From Raffaelea ambrosiae (taxonomy: Eukaryota; Ascomycota; Sordariomycetes; Ophiostomatales; Ophiostomataceae): 64,000 nucleotides of DNA. Position 1 is the stretch's first letter. Every line of letters begins with the position of its first letter. The DNA lies in contig PCDI01000004.1 in NCBI GenBank assembly GCA_002778195.1, positions 2,826,226-2,890,225 of the forward strand, written 5' to 3'. The position numbers and the translations under genes were made by a program. The notes beneath the pieces are model-generated. The model was not told the DNA's origin, made no database searches, and worked only from the letters and a program-made list of their open reading frames with translations. Positions 22,407 to 33,084 of the stretch are shown in pieces.

Positions 22407-23822
22407 TCAGACACCTTCAATGAGAACGGCACGCTGGCCGTCCTCCTCGTCGTCTGCTCGTGCCGCCGCCGCCCGTCGCCGGGCACTCCGTGCAGCAGCC
22501 CGGCACTCCATCCGTCTCCGCCACGGCCGGTACGCTACCACGGACCCGACGGCCGCCAGCACAAAGAGCCCGCAGATGGCGCCGCCGACAATGTCAAAGT
22601 GGTCGCCGATGGCGCCGACGCCGTCCCAGAAGCGGCCCTGCGGGTCGTCGGCCACGTTGGCCACCAGGGTCAGCACCTGGATGACGCCGATAAAGGCCGA
22701 CACCACGACGGTGATGCCCGTCAGCACAATCGAGTAGTACAGGATGGCCACGGTGTCGCGCGCAAACGCCTTGGACGTGTACAGCGACATCATCAGCGCG
22801 CCGTCGGTCGTGTCGATCAGGCACATGCCGGCCGTGAACAGAATGGGGAAGATCAGAATCAGCCAGAAGCTGGTGCCGTTGGCGCCCTGCAGACTGGCAA
22901 TGCCCAGCAGCGCCACCTCGGAGCTCGTGTCGAAGCCCAGCCCGAACAGCACCCCCAGCGGGTACATCTTCCACGGCCGGTCGATCAGCACAAACAGCCG
23001 CCGGAAGACGCGCGCCAGGAACCCGCCGCCTTCCAACTTCAGGTGGTTCGCGGCCGTCGCCGCCGCCGTCGCGCTGCCCCGCGCCACCGGCGAATCCTGC
23101 GCCGTCGCCGTGGCCACGGCCGTCACCGCCGGGCCCTCGCGGTCGATCTCGTACGTGGCCACCTCGTCGGGGCCGGCACCGGGAGGGTTGCGCGGGTTGC
23201 GAGGGTGGTGACCGGACATACCACCGCCACCGCCGGCGTCTCCTTCTACCTCCTCCTCCTCCTCTGCCTCGCCCTCCTCCGCGTCACCTCGTGCGGCTCG
23301 CGCGTGCTGTCGCCGCAGCTCGTCGCGCAGCCCACGCACCAGCCGGTACAGCACCCAGCCGTTGCCGACACAGAGGATCAGCAGCACGGCCGCCGAGACG
23401 CTGGTGCCGATGATGTTGCCGACGCGGGTAAAGCCGTCGAAGCGGTCGCGCAGGGCCCCCGAGGTGGCGGCGACGACAATGCAGGTGATGACGACAATGG
23501 TGGAGTGGCCGAGGCTGAAGAAGGTGCCGACGGCGACGGGCCGCTGGCCCGAGGCGATCAGACGGCGGGTCATGAGGTCGATGGCGCTGATGTGGTCGGC
23601 GTCGAGGGCGTGGCGCAGGCCGAGCGTGTAGGCCAGGACGGCGGTGCTGGTGAGGCGCGGGTAGTAGCTCACGACGACGGCAACGGCGATCCAGACGGCC
23701 ACGTTGACGACCACCAGCAGGCTGATGAGGGCCAGGGCCGGCAGCGGGACGTTGCGCAGCGGCTTGGGCATGCGCGGCTCGAGCCATTGGAGGGCACGGC
23801 GGACTGCAGCCGCGGGCGTCAT
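22407..23822 (-). CDS. high-affinity nickel/cobalt transporter (NiCoT)
   Basis: Integral membrane importer of Ni2+ (or Co2+), in fungi usually supplying urease. Intronless, 471 residues. The family signature HALDADHI is at 71-78 in helix II; LGHST (104-108) and LFGLGFDTSSE (about 292-302) are the other conserved blocks, and LIDTTDG follows. The loop between the two halves (about 169-265) is long and acidic, with a Glu run and a poly-Gly/His segment, longer than in bacterial relatives. Start: ATG at 23822, giving a short basic N-terminus before the first membrane segment. No regulatory site recognised. Confidence 0.92.
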   Translation of the reverse strand: MTPAAAVRRALQWLEPRMPKPLRNVPLPALALISLLVVVNVAVWIAVAVVVSYYPRLTSTAVLAYTLGLRHALDADHISAIDLMTRRLIASGQRPVAVGTFFSLGHSTIVVITCIVVAATSGALRDRFDGFTRVGNIIGTSVSAAVLLILCVGNGWVLYRLVRGLRDELRRQHARAARGDAEEGEAEEEEEVEGDAGGGGGMSGHHPRNPRNPPGAGPDEVATYEIDREGPAVTAVATATAQDSPVARGSATAAATAANHLKLEGGGFLARVFRRLFVLIDRPWKMYPLGVLFGLGFDTSSEVALLGIASLQGANGTSFWLILIFPILFTAGMCLIDTTDGALMMSLYTSKAFARDTVAILYYSIVLTGITVVVSAFIGVIQVLTLVANVADDPQGRFWDGVGAIGDHFDIVGGAICGLFVLAAVGSVVAYRPWRRRMECRAAARSARRRAAAARADDEEDGQRAVLIEGV

Positions 23823-24552
23823 GGTGGCTGGCGAGGTCGTGTGATATTGCAATGGATTGTCCGAGGAGGTGAGGTCGCAACCAGCGATGTCCAGCTAGGC
23901 CGCCTGGTCGTTTGTCCCGTTTTTCTCGTCGCTCTCGTTTCTCTCGGCTCGTTCGTGCGTCTCCCCAGACGACAGTCTCCAATTGCTCGCTGAACAAGAA
24001 GCAAGAAGCCAAAGAAGGCAAAAAAAAAAATCAGAAAACGAAGAAAGCCCCGAGCCCTTATCCAGGCTTCCTCTCGGTGTTATGGAAGAGCTTTGCGGAA
24101 GCTCCCCCGCCCGATCGTCGCCGATAAGCGTTATCGAGCCCCTCTACAGCGCCATCTTGTCAACACAGTGACAAATGGGCCGCGTTGATTTGAGGGGATT
24201 GGCGAGCCAAGGCTCTTTGCCAATGCGGGATGCGGCGATGTCCAGCCTGGATGTGTGCGGCCCACGACCTGGCGGGCTCGGGCTTGAAAGTGAGAAGCCC
24301 AAAATAGCACAAGAGACGAGGCCCAGACGGCAAGACACTCGTGACCATGGGAAGAACAGGTCTTGGCTCGTAGCAGAAAAGAAAAATGTTGGATTCTAGA
24401 ATTGTGAGAAGGGGAGTGGATAAAGAAACTTTGCGGAGAACTCCGAATTATCAAACTTGGAAAACACGCTTTAGTTTGTTTAAGTGTTTATACGGAATAT
24501 CGTAGTAAACCGTAGAATCTTACAAGAACTAAGAGAAACTGACAAACGGGGG
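23823..24552. other. intergenic, becoming AT-rich
   Basis: Upstream flank of the Ni/Co transporter followed by AT-rich DNA leading into a retroelement relic. No gene seen. Confidence 0.4.
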
Positions 24553-24990
24553 ATGAAGGGACCATCTTTCGAGGAGGGAGACAAAGCCTACCTCGCTCGC
24601 AAAAACATCAAAACAAAGCGACTAAGCGACAAACTTAGCTACAAAGATTAGACCATTCAAAGTCAAGAGACACTAACTACGCACTGTCGCTACCACGATC
24701 AATACAGATCCACCCTATTTTTGACTATGCATATTTCGCTTTTGGAACCAGCACCACCACGGATCCAGCTCGATCAGACTAGAGCTTGAGGACGAAGAAG
24801 AGTTTGAGGTCGAGAAGATTCTCGATCACCGAGGAGAAGGACCAGAGAGAGAACACCTGGTCAAGTGGAAAGGCTGCGAAAACACGTGGAGCCAATCGAA
24901 CACCCCACAAATGCGCCGGCCTTGCTGGCATAGTACCCCGCACAAAGAGCTGCACCAAGAGCACCAACGCGTGATTGGACGGGCTGCACA
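24553..24990 (+). mobile_element. Ty3/gypsy chromovirus integrase C-terminus, decayed
   Basis: Fragments of the 3' end of a chromoviral pol gene remain in order. At 24553-24648 an open piece reads F-E-E-G-D-K-A-Y-L-A-R-K-N-I-K-T-K-R (the GD-x-V-y-L-x-R integrase C-terminal motif), closed by TAG at 24649. From 24727 the HISLLEPAP motif appears, and in a shifted frame from 24782 a chromodomain reads EFEVEKILDHRGEG then HLVKWKGCENTW. Stops and frameshifts make it non-functional. No LTR was identified at either side. The intact neighbour at 25115 starts 125 bp downstream. Confidence 0.75.
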
Positions 24991-25114
24991 GACAATTGTT
25001 ACCTCGCTCATGCCTAAAACTTCGCTGGCACCAATGCGGCTGCTTATCAGGCCAATTTCGCGACCCGCCTGAATACCGTCATACTTCCCACCCTTCTTCA
25101 TCACCCCTCTCTTC

Positions 25115-26623
25115 ATGACGGACGAAGCATCAAAGACACAAGCGAACTCGCAGGAGAACCAGCCGGAGCCCCCGCAAGCAGAGCTTCCGCCAATCCAAAT
25201 TCCAGCAAGTCCACCGCCGCGAAAACGACAGCTAGACGGCGACGATGACGCCGAACCACGGACAAAGCGAGCGCGGACGACGCGACTGACGTCGGAGCCA
25301 GCACAGTTGACGCAGAAGAACTTGGCCCTGTTCGACAAAATGGCCAAGAAGAAGACCTCAGACCCCACGGACGGATCGTCGACAACCACGAAGACTACCT
25401 CGACGACGACATCTGGGTTTGCAGTCAAAGCCCGTAATAATGGAATCCTTGACCCATACAGCTCCAAGCCGCCTGCCAATCTCGAAAGCATTCGCGACCG
25501 ACACGCCCAATCCCGCGTCACGGCTTCGCCCCCAGAGTCGGCGTACATCGACTACGCCGACCAGGTCGATAGGATTGACAGAGGCGGGAACGAAGCAACG
25601 ATGGTTGTCAAGACAAGCGCAAGGCTGCTAAAGGAGTACCCGAAGGGTTACAGCCAAGCATTCAACCGAGCATTCACAAACTTCCCCAAGGACGCCGGGC
25701 TCAACTATGGCCTGTCCCCCCCACAGCCCGATTTTGTCGAAGGACTAGAAATGGAAGAGTTCCGCCCGTTCCCGGTCGATGAACATATCCACGGAGCCGC
25801 TCTTTACAGAGACAACCCCTATTCGTTGACCCTGCCACAAATAGCAGGAGAATGGAAGGGCCCCGACGGAAGCATGAAAGAAGCAAGAATACAGAGTGCC
25901 TACGACGGGGCTGCATTGGTCCATGCAAGGAATCAAGCACTCGCATATATGGGGAAATCGGATCCCCCAGGCCACGCAGAAGTCACTACATTCACCACAG
26001 ACGGCACCAATCTCACCCTGTACGCCCACTACTCTGCCCCATCAGCCGAAGACGGAGACACCCTCGAGTACCATCAATACCCTATCTCGTCAACCGACAT
26101 CAAGGGCACCTACCAAGGACACAAGGACGGACGAAAAAGTCTTAGAAACGCCCAAGACCATGCAAGGGATCAATCATACAAACTGAAAACCCAGCTAAAG
26201 GAACACTGGAAGCAAAACTGCAACAAACCGCCCCCGGTCGTCCAAGGGATTGATTCCCCTATGGAGATGGAACCACCGCCGCCCGCGACGGATGGACATG
26301 AAGACGCAAGCTCACATGTGCAAGAAGAAGAAGACGAAGAGGACTGTGAGACGGTCCAGCCAACGACACGCAGAGAATCTTCGCATCACTCAAAGTCTTC
26401 AGATCGTCACTCGTCGCACCACTCGTCGCCACACCACTCATCAAGTCACAGCAGCAGCCACAAACGAAAGGTCCCATCCTCACAAACATCCTCCCACGGA
26501 TCCTCCGGACACGCAAGCAAACATGGAAGCTACTGGAAGAAGAACTCTGAAGGATATCGCTACCACAAGCATTCAGACGGTACGATCACATGGTACGATG
26601 CTATCAAGGACCGCCGACATTAA
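25115..26623 (+). CDS. intronless fungal protein with PD-(D/E)XK-like signature
   Basis: 502 residues, single exon. Residues 1-190 are polar and basic/acidic with a KRKR-type patch (likely nuclear localisation). The conserved core (about 195-330) reads PPQPDFVEGL, GEWKGPDGSMKEARIQSAYDGAALVHARNQAL, TTFTTDGTNLTLY. Asp206, Glu246-x-Lys248 and Gln260 with Tyr263 have the order D...ExK...Q seen in PD-(D/E)XK nucleases. I believe this corresponds to a fungal family catalogued as DUF7924, unverified. The C-terminal 100 residues are Ser/His-rich low complexity, ending in a Tyr/Lys-rich WYDAIKDRRH. AT-richer codons and adjacency to a retroelement relic suggest an accessory locus. Nuclease function is inference only. 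Confidence 0.75.
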   Translation: MTDEASKTQANSQENQPEPPQAELPPIQIPASPPPRKRQLDGDDDAEPRTKRARTTRLTSEPAQLTQKNLALFDKMAKKKTSDPTDGSSTTTKTTSTTTSGFAVKARNNGILDPYSSKPPANLESIRDRHAQSRVTASPPESAYIDYADQVDRIDRGGNEATMVVKTSARLLKEYPKGYSQAFNRAFTNFPKDAGLNYGLSPPQPDFVEGLEMEEFRPFPVDEHIHGAALYRDNPYSLTLPQIAGEWKGPDGSMKEARIQSAYDGAALVHARNQALAYMGKSDPPGHAEVTTFTTDGTNLTLYAHYSAPSAEDGDTLEYHQYPISSTDIKGTYQGHKDGRKSLRNAQDHARDQSYKLKTQLKEHWKQNCNKPPPVVQGIDSPMEMEPPPPATDGHEDASSHVQEEEDEEDCETVQPTTRRESSHHSKSSDRHSSHHSSPHHSSSHSSSHKRKVPSSQTSSHGSSGHASKHGSYWKKNSEGYRYHKHSDGTITWYDAIKDRRH

Positions 26624-28421
26624 GAAGCCCTAAGCAAGTACGGTCTCTGGGACGTCGGCTATGGAGAAGGGGACACCTGCTGCAACCTGCCAGCGTGACC
26701 AACTCCGTCGCAAGGCCATCCAGGCGTCGTTCTGGCTGGACAATAGCCTGGAAGGTATGGCGGCCCTCTGACGGAGCGGATGGCGGGCCGGGCGAGGCTC
26801 TGGTGCACTACGACGCCCTCGAAGAAACATTCCTGTCGTGGAAGACGCAGTCGGGGGCGATGGAGTCAGCGGTGCGGGCGGATCTCAACGCCGTCGACAA
26901 CACGTGGGTCAACCAGGAGGGCGGTCGGCGGCCCGGACCGGAGGCAGACACGCGGACTTGCTCCAGCGAGGCTTGGCAGGTAATGCTGCACAGGCTACAC
27001 GGGAACATGAATGCGCTGTGTGGGGAGGGTATGGGAACACCCATGCACTGGACCCTCGTCCTTGCGCGAGCCATGGCGGCATAAGGTCCAGGATAAGGTC
27101 TAGGCTGGATGAGGTCCAGACTGGACTGAATCGAATGGATTGCCTTCTGAGTTGACTGGGCTGTCTATTTTCTGCCTTTTCTTCTTTCCCTTCTTTTTAT
27201 TCTTGCACGGGCACTAAGGACTGCTAGAACTGCAGATCGTGGGTTAAGAAAGGACACTACTGCACGTCGTCTTGCATTACCGCGCAGACGATCGAACATT
27301 TTCAACATCTCTACGAGAATTCTCCATGAGCATTTATTGCTTGCCCAATGACTAACCGTAAGTGAACAAAGCCTTTGGTGGAAAAACGGTATTCCTCGCG
27401 GACTCGCCATCTCTTTCTTTGTCTCCTGCACTTTGAATGCTATGCCCACTCCGTCATTCCGTGATGTCGGTCATTTGACAGTCCGATGCCGACTTTTGCT
27501 TTAGTCCACGCACTGTCTGCTAAGGCCTTTACAAGACTGTTTCAATAAACCTCCCGTTGCTGGGGCCGGCCAAACACCGAAAGAAGCAAAACCCCGCCAT
27601 TGTGCCCGGCCTTTTAATACGTCACAACCAGTAGAGAATAATAAAGGACAGAAGGGAAGCCACCCTGTAGCTTTACACCAAGTCTCTGAGCATGGGAAAC
27701 GAGGAGACGAGAACTGGAGGCTGGGAATGGTGTTAACTTGTGAGAATATTAAGAGTGTAACTAACGCAAGAAACCAACTAAAGTATACACTTAAAAATTT
27801 GAAAAAAAAGGGGAGAAAAAAAAGACAGAGCCAGTGGAACCGACCAATTCGCCATCAAGTTCAGAAGGGATTTTCTGTACAATCGCATACCAGATAAAAC
27901 CACCATAGTTGTTTGGCATATTAAATAATAGGGACCGTCTGTTACATTAAAGGGCCTTACATTCCAGCTTAACCCATTACCATCAGCCTGACGACTATCT
28001 CCTATCTTTCCTGGGTGTAAGTCGGAAGCGGCACCAACGCTAACCATATGTGCAGCGAGATTACGGATGTGTGCCGAGATATGATAAAGAAAAGGGTTGG
28101 ATGCGTGTCTTGCAGGGTAAAGCACTTCCCCCCGGCTTTCTTTCCCGCGACGGAATACGTTTCTTTGGCCCTTCCCCATAGTTGAGAGGCTGCTTCACGC
28201 TCGCCAGTGTCCTACACATATTCTGGCCCACCGTCTCTCTTTGTCTTGCTCTCTGGGACGAGGTAGGAGATCATACGTGGCCGAGAAACATGCACGATCG
28301 GTAAGAGCTGCCGTCTCTCTCGACCCGCATCTTCGGATGCTCGTCCGTGTCTGTTGTTTTTTTGTCTTGGTATTTTTTTTTTCTCCATGGCTAACGTTCA
28401 TACGGGGGATGCGATTCCAGA
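26624..28421. other. 1.8 kb without a supported gene
   Basis: Two plus-strand frames (26661-26777 and 26797-27084) look mildly protein-like but cannot be joined by a credible intron. A minus-strand frame at 27778-28179 has mixed, protein-like composition without a recognised family. Upstream flank of the Zn2Cys6 gene at the right end, with T-runs near 28371-28380. Confidence 0.4.
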
Positions 28422-31400
28422 ATGGGCGAGCCAAACCGACGTAGGCGCACGCCCCGAGCCTGCGAGGCCTGTCGTCGCCGGAAGATCCGGTGCAATGGCA
28501 ACGAAGTGTGCGACGGATGCCAAGCCAGCGCGCTCATGTGCGTGTACCGAGACACGGATGGCGGCCGGATGGTGAAAGAGTGCGTGTCTTGATCTAGCAA
28601 GATGTATCCCGATGCGATGATGGAACGGGGTCCCTAAGCAAGGAGGAGGCCACGCTAACGCTGCACCGTTTGGGGCAAAAAAAAAAGACACATTCAGCAG
28701 TTCGACTCGAGGCTGCAGCGGATGGAGGGTGTGCTGGCCGGCTTTATGGAAAAACTCGAGGCCATGCACAGCCAGAGCCACGGGGAGAGTCCGAGCCAGA
28801 ATCCACCCACGAGTACGAGCGTGATCCCGACAAGGGTCGTCCCGACAAGGGTGGTGCCCGAGGAGGAGGAGGAGGAGCGTAGTGACGATGCAGAGCTGGC
28901 GATCATCGCCGCCCCACGGGGTCGTTCACCATCGAAGCGGACGGCCGAGGCGGACAGGATGGAGGACCCCCGCCCAGACCCTCCGTCGGGGCCCCCCCCG
29001 TCCAAACGACGCCGCCACGAGCTGCCGCTACCGCCGCCGCCGCCGCCGAGGCCGACGTATGCCGACGGCTACGGCGAGCTGCACGCCGACGAGTGGGGCC
29101 AGCTCCGGTACATTGGCATGAGCTCGACCATGTGCGTCATCGACATCTGCATGCCGTTCCGCAAGCACATCAACCGCGGCATCGAGCGCAAGGGCTACGG
29201 CCACCACAACAACTTCCTGGGGCCAGCCCAGGCGGTGTGCGAAGCGGTGACGATGCAGCTGGCGGCCGACGGGAGCGAGGGTGCCGCTACCGCCGCGGCC
29301 ACCGCCGCGGCCGCCAGCGACGACGGCAGACGAAGCAGTGTAGGAGGCGGCCACACGGGCGGCGAGAGTCCCCAGTCATCATCGCCACCGTCGCCGTCGT
29401 CGTCGTCGTCGTCTTCGTCCTCCACGCGGCTGTTTGTCTACGGCCAGCTGCCGCCGCCGCCACTGATCGACATGCTGGTGCAGTGCTTCTACGAGCGCAT
29501 GTACGCGATCCTGCCCGTCATCGCGCGGGCCGACCTCGAGGCCCAGCTCGCCGAGCTCACCGTCGCGACGGCGGCGTCCGAGGATCGCCACCACCACCAC
29601 CACCACCACCACCACCAGTCCGACTTTCTGCCCGTGCTCTACGGCCTGCTCGCCGTCGCGGCTCTGAATCTGCCAGCGGCGAGCCTGCGTGGCGACGACC
29701 ACCCGGCGGCGGTCTGGGCGCCGTACCGCGACGTCGACCTCGGCGCGGGCTTCTTCGCCCTCTCCAGCGCCGGCGCCCACACCACCCACACCAACGGCCA
29801 CGCCAGCGGCCACGGCGTCGTCGGCAATCGGCCACCGCGGCCGTACCCGCGGCGCAGCCTCAACCCCATCATCGCCCTGGTGCTGCAGGCCGAGTATCTG
29901 GCGGCCGTGGGCAGCCAGGCCGAGGCGTGGATCTCGATCGGCTACGCAGCCAGACTGGGACAAGACCTGGGTCTCCATGTGAGTGTGTATCTGCGCATGT
30001 GCGAACAAACACGTTTGAGCCGATCCATGATGGCTGACCCCCTCCCCCCCGTTGGCAGAGATCCGCCGGCCAGCTGGGCTTCCCCCGGGCGGAGCAGGAG
30101 CAGAGGCGCTACGTATGGTGGTGCATCTACTCGTTGGACCGGACGCTGTCGGCGGCCCTCGGCCGCCCGGTGGCGATCCACGACGCGGACGGCGACATGG
30201 AGCTGCCGCACAGCAGCGGCAGCGGCAGCAGCCACGGCAGTGGCGCGCAGAGCGGTGGCGGTGGCGGCGGCGGCGGCGGCGACGGAGGGCACGACTTCTC
30301 GGGCTTCTCGGCGATCCTGAACCTGCGGCGGATCCTGGGCGACATTGTGACGACGGTGGCGTCGGTGCGGACGGTCAAGGCGAGCCGGCACGTGAGCAAG
30401 ACGCGCGAGGTGCAGGCGATTGTGGACGGGCTGAACGCGGAGCTGCAGCGGTGGGCCACGAGCGAGGTGCCGGAGTCGATCAAAGCGGCGCCGGCGGCGC
30501 CGGCGGCGCTCGCACAGGACGCCGGCCCCGGACGCCAGCGGGCGGTGGAAAAGTTCATTGCGCTGTCGGGCCACTTTGGCGCGCTGCTGCTGCTGTACCG
30601 GTTCTTCATTTCGAACCCGCACCGGCCGTCGCCGCTCCGGGGCAACGAGGCCCTGGTGCAGTGCGCGCGGGCGGCGACGCACTGCATCCGCATCACGGAC
30701 AAGATGGTGCCGCTGATGCCGGTGTGCGCCGACCTGGTGCTGCACGTGCAGCACGTATTCACCAGCTCCGTCGTCCTGCTGCAGTGCATCCGCCGCTCCG
30801 ACGACGCCGCCTTCATCCAGGCCGCCCTCCACGACGTCGAGCAGGCCACCCACTGCCTGCGCCGCCTGCAGCCCCAGTGGCCCGGCGCCACCCGCCTGCT
30901 CGCCCAGGTCGAGGAGTACGTCGAGTTCACCCTCCGCTTCATCGAGGACGGCGTCGGCGGCGCCAAGCGCTGCGCCTTCCACCACGACAAGAGCGAGTTC
31001 ACCGGCCTCGAAATCCGCGACGGCTCCGCCCGCTTCCCCCCCGACTGGGCCCAGCTCGCCTGCAAGCCCCTGCCCACCATGGTCAGCAGCAGCAGCAGCA
31101 GCAACAGCCACAGCCACAACCACAGCCACAGCCACAGCAACAACCACAGCAACAGCAACCGCAGCAGCCGAAGCAGCAGCAGCAGCCAGCCGGCGACCAC
31201 GACCCCTCTGTCGTCCGCTGCCCACAGCCACCCGTACCGACAGACGACGGCGCCTGGGCCGGCACCGGATCCGGCCAGCAGCCGCCCGGCCGGACACCAT
31301 CGAGCCAGCCTGCTGCTTCCCACCCGCCCCACAGAGGATCCGTCCTCTTCGTCAACGATGGGGACCGCCCATCTGGCCGAGGCGCCCACGCTGTTCCGCT

Positions 31401-31780
31401 TTGCCTTGCCGCCGCAACTGCCGCAGCAGCAGCAGCCGCAGCCGCCACCGCCACCGCAGCCGCTGCAGCGGTTGTCGTTGCCGTCCACAGGACCGGCCAC
31501 GACGACAGGCACCACCACAAGCGTGATCGTCAACGACAACACGTTCATCAGCACGCCCAAGCTCCAACCGGCCGTCCCGGTGCCTCCGCCAAAGGCCGGC
31601 CAGCAGACAGGCTACTGTGTCTCTTGCCACGAAGACGCGGCGATGCGGTCCTGGAGTGGCGCGGACATTGGAGGAGCCGACAGTCTGTCCGAGAGCTTCT
31701 GGGTGGGCGACATGGACGGCAACCGGTTCTTGCACGACGCGGCCCTGCTCACAGACGACGCACTATGGGGGTTGCAATGA
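28422..31780 (+). CDS. Zn2Cys6 transcription factor
   Basis: Nuclear DNA-binding regulator, about 1056 residues, exons 28422-28579, 28688-29978, 30059-31780. The binuclear zinc cluster is perfect: Cys14, 17, 24, 30, 33, 40 (C-x2-C-x6-C-x5-C-x2-C-x6-C) with basic RRRKIR between. A linker helix (FDSRLQRMEGVLAGFMEKLEAM) follows intron 1. The middle part (IDMLVQCFYERMYAILPVI ... AWISIGYAARLGQDLGLH ... RRYVWWCIYSLDR) matches the fungal-specific transcription factor domain. Low-complexity tracts are frequent: Ser9, His9, Gly9 and a Asn/Ser/His run. Intron 1 boundaries are the weakest point: the donor GTGCGT and acceptor after an A-run at 28687 keep the frame, alternatives exist. It is a plausible local regulator of the genes to 40 kb. 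Confidence 0.87.
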
Positions 31781-31942
31781 CGCGGGATAGAGAGGAATAT
31801 CACTACGACGTGTAGCTAGCACAAGAAAAATCACACGCTTTACGTGGCGCTTTTTGTATCACATTGACTAGGTTCTCTTGTCACGGCCTAACAAAGGTAT
31901 CCGATAAATTTCATGCAAACGTCCCACGACACGATGCTGTCA

Positions 31943-33084
31943 TCAAAACTCTGTCTGCGCCCGGTAGATGCCCAGGTTCTCGAGCAGCGCCAGGTCGGAA
32001 AAGGTAAAGAGGTAGGCCGTCTCGCCGCGGCTGGCCTCGATCGTGTACTTGTACCAGCTCGGCACCACAAACGTGTCGCCCGGGCCCCAGGACAGCGTGT
32101 AGACCTGGCCCGTGCGGGGCGCCGTGACGTGCGCCGTGCCCGTGCCCGCGTGCACCTGGTAGATGTGGTTGGCGGTGTCCTGGCGCGGCGGCGTCGTGGT
32201 GCCGGCGGCGATGCGCTCGGCCTGCGCCGCGATGATGGAGTTGACCTGCTGGCCGCCAGGCAGACGGTACTCGAAGACGGCGTGGTCCGTGTCGTCCTTT
32301 CGGGCGTCCAGGGCGGCCTGGGTCCGGGTCCAGGGGAACTTCATCTCGGCGCATTCGGCGTCGCTGGCGACGGTGGACGCGTGCGTGATGGTGCCGTAGG
32401 TGTCCTTGTACTCTTCCAAGAAGTCGATCGGGTTCAGGCTGAAGAAGGGGATGTTGAGCCCGTCCAGCCAGATCACGTTCTCGTCCCCGTCGTTGCCGTG
32501 GTCGTGCCAGGCCCACTGGGGGGTGATGATCATGTCGCCGGGCTCCATGTACATTTTCTTGCCGGCGATCGCCGTGAAGCCTGGAGGGTGTGGAGTTAGT
32601 GTCCGGCGCTGTACGGGGGGGGCGATTTTTTTTTCTTCCCCTCTGGCAACGTACCCCGATGCCCCTCGATCAGAAACCGGACGGCAAACGGCGTGTGCCG
32701 GTGGCAGAGCGCCCGCTCGCCCGGCAGCAACAGCTGGTGCGCCGACAGGATCGTGTCCAGCGTGTGGGGCGGCTTCTTCGGGCCCGGGTTGACCATGATC
32801 AGCGCCCGCCGCTCCGCCTCTTCCGCCGGGACCAGCTCGCCGGCCTTGAGCAGGTGCCGCCGCGTGTCGGCATACCGCCACACCGCGGGGATCTGCTTGG
32901 TCCGGGGCTCCGGCAGCGTCACGTTGCGCCCGACATTCCACAGCGCGGTCAGTCCGTGGTCGGTGATGCTCTTTTCCAGCGCCGGCCGCGAGACAATGGC
33001 ATCGTCTTCGGGCGCCACGCCAGCAGGGGCCAAGACCTTGGTCTTGATCTCGGTAGGGTATTCTTCAGCAATCGAGGGTGCCAT
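31943..33084 (-). CDS. gentisate 1,2-dioxygenase
   Basis: Cupin-fold Fe(II) enzyme that opens the ring of gentisate (2,5-dihydroxybenzoate) to maleylpyruvate. Exons 33084-32655 and 32580-31943 encode 355 residues, the usual length. Both cupin halves are present: the first carries LCHRHTPFAVRFLIEG with His128 and His130 as iron ligands, followed by WAWHDHGN with His169 as the third; the second half is at about 245-330 (HIYQVHAGTGTAHVTAP, LSWGPGDTFVVPSWYKYTIEA). The intron falls in the first cupin. Convergent with the Zn2Cys6 gene (162 bp apart) and divergent from an MFS carrier, which suggests a catabolic unit. No hydrolase or isomerase for the ring-opened product lies beside it. Confidence 0.9.

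Noticed and set aside
22272..23993. 573-codon plus-strand frame
   Set aside because: Antisense to the Ni/Co transporter, which has clear family motifs; the plus frame has none.
26661..27084. Two protein-like frames that could form a small gene
   Set aside because: The only acceptor giving the right phase leaves an intron of 22 nt, too short; no family similarity recognised.
29942..31300. 452-codon minus-strand frame
   Set aside because: Antisense to the Zn2Cys6 factor's third exon; Ala/Val/Arg low complexity from CGG/GCC repeats.
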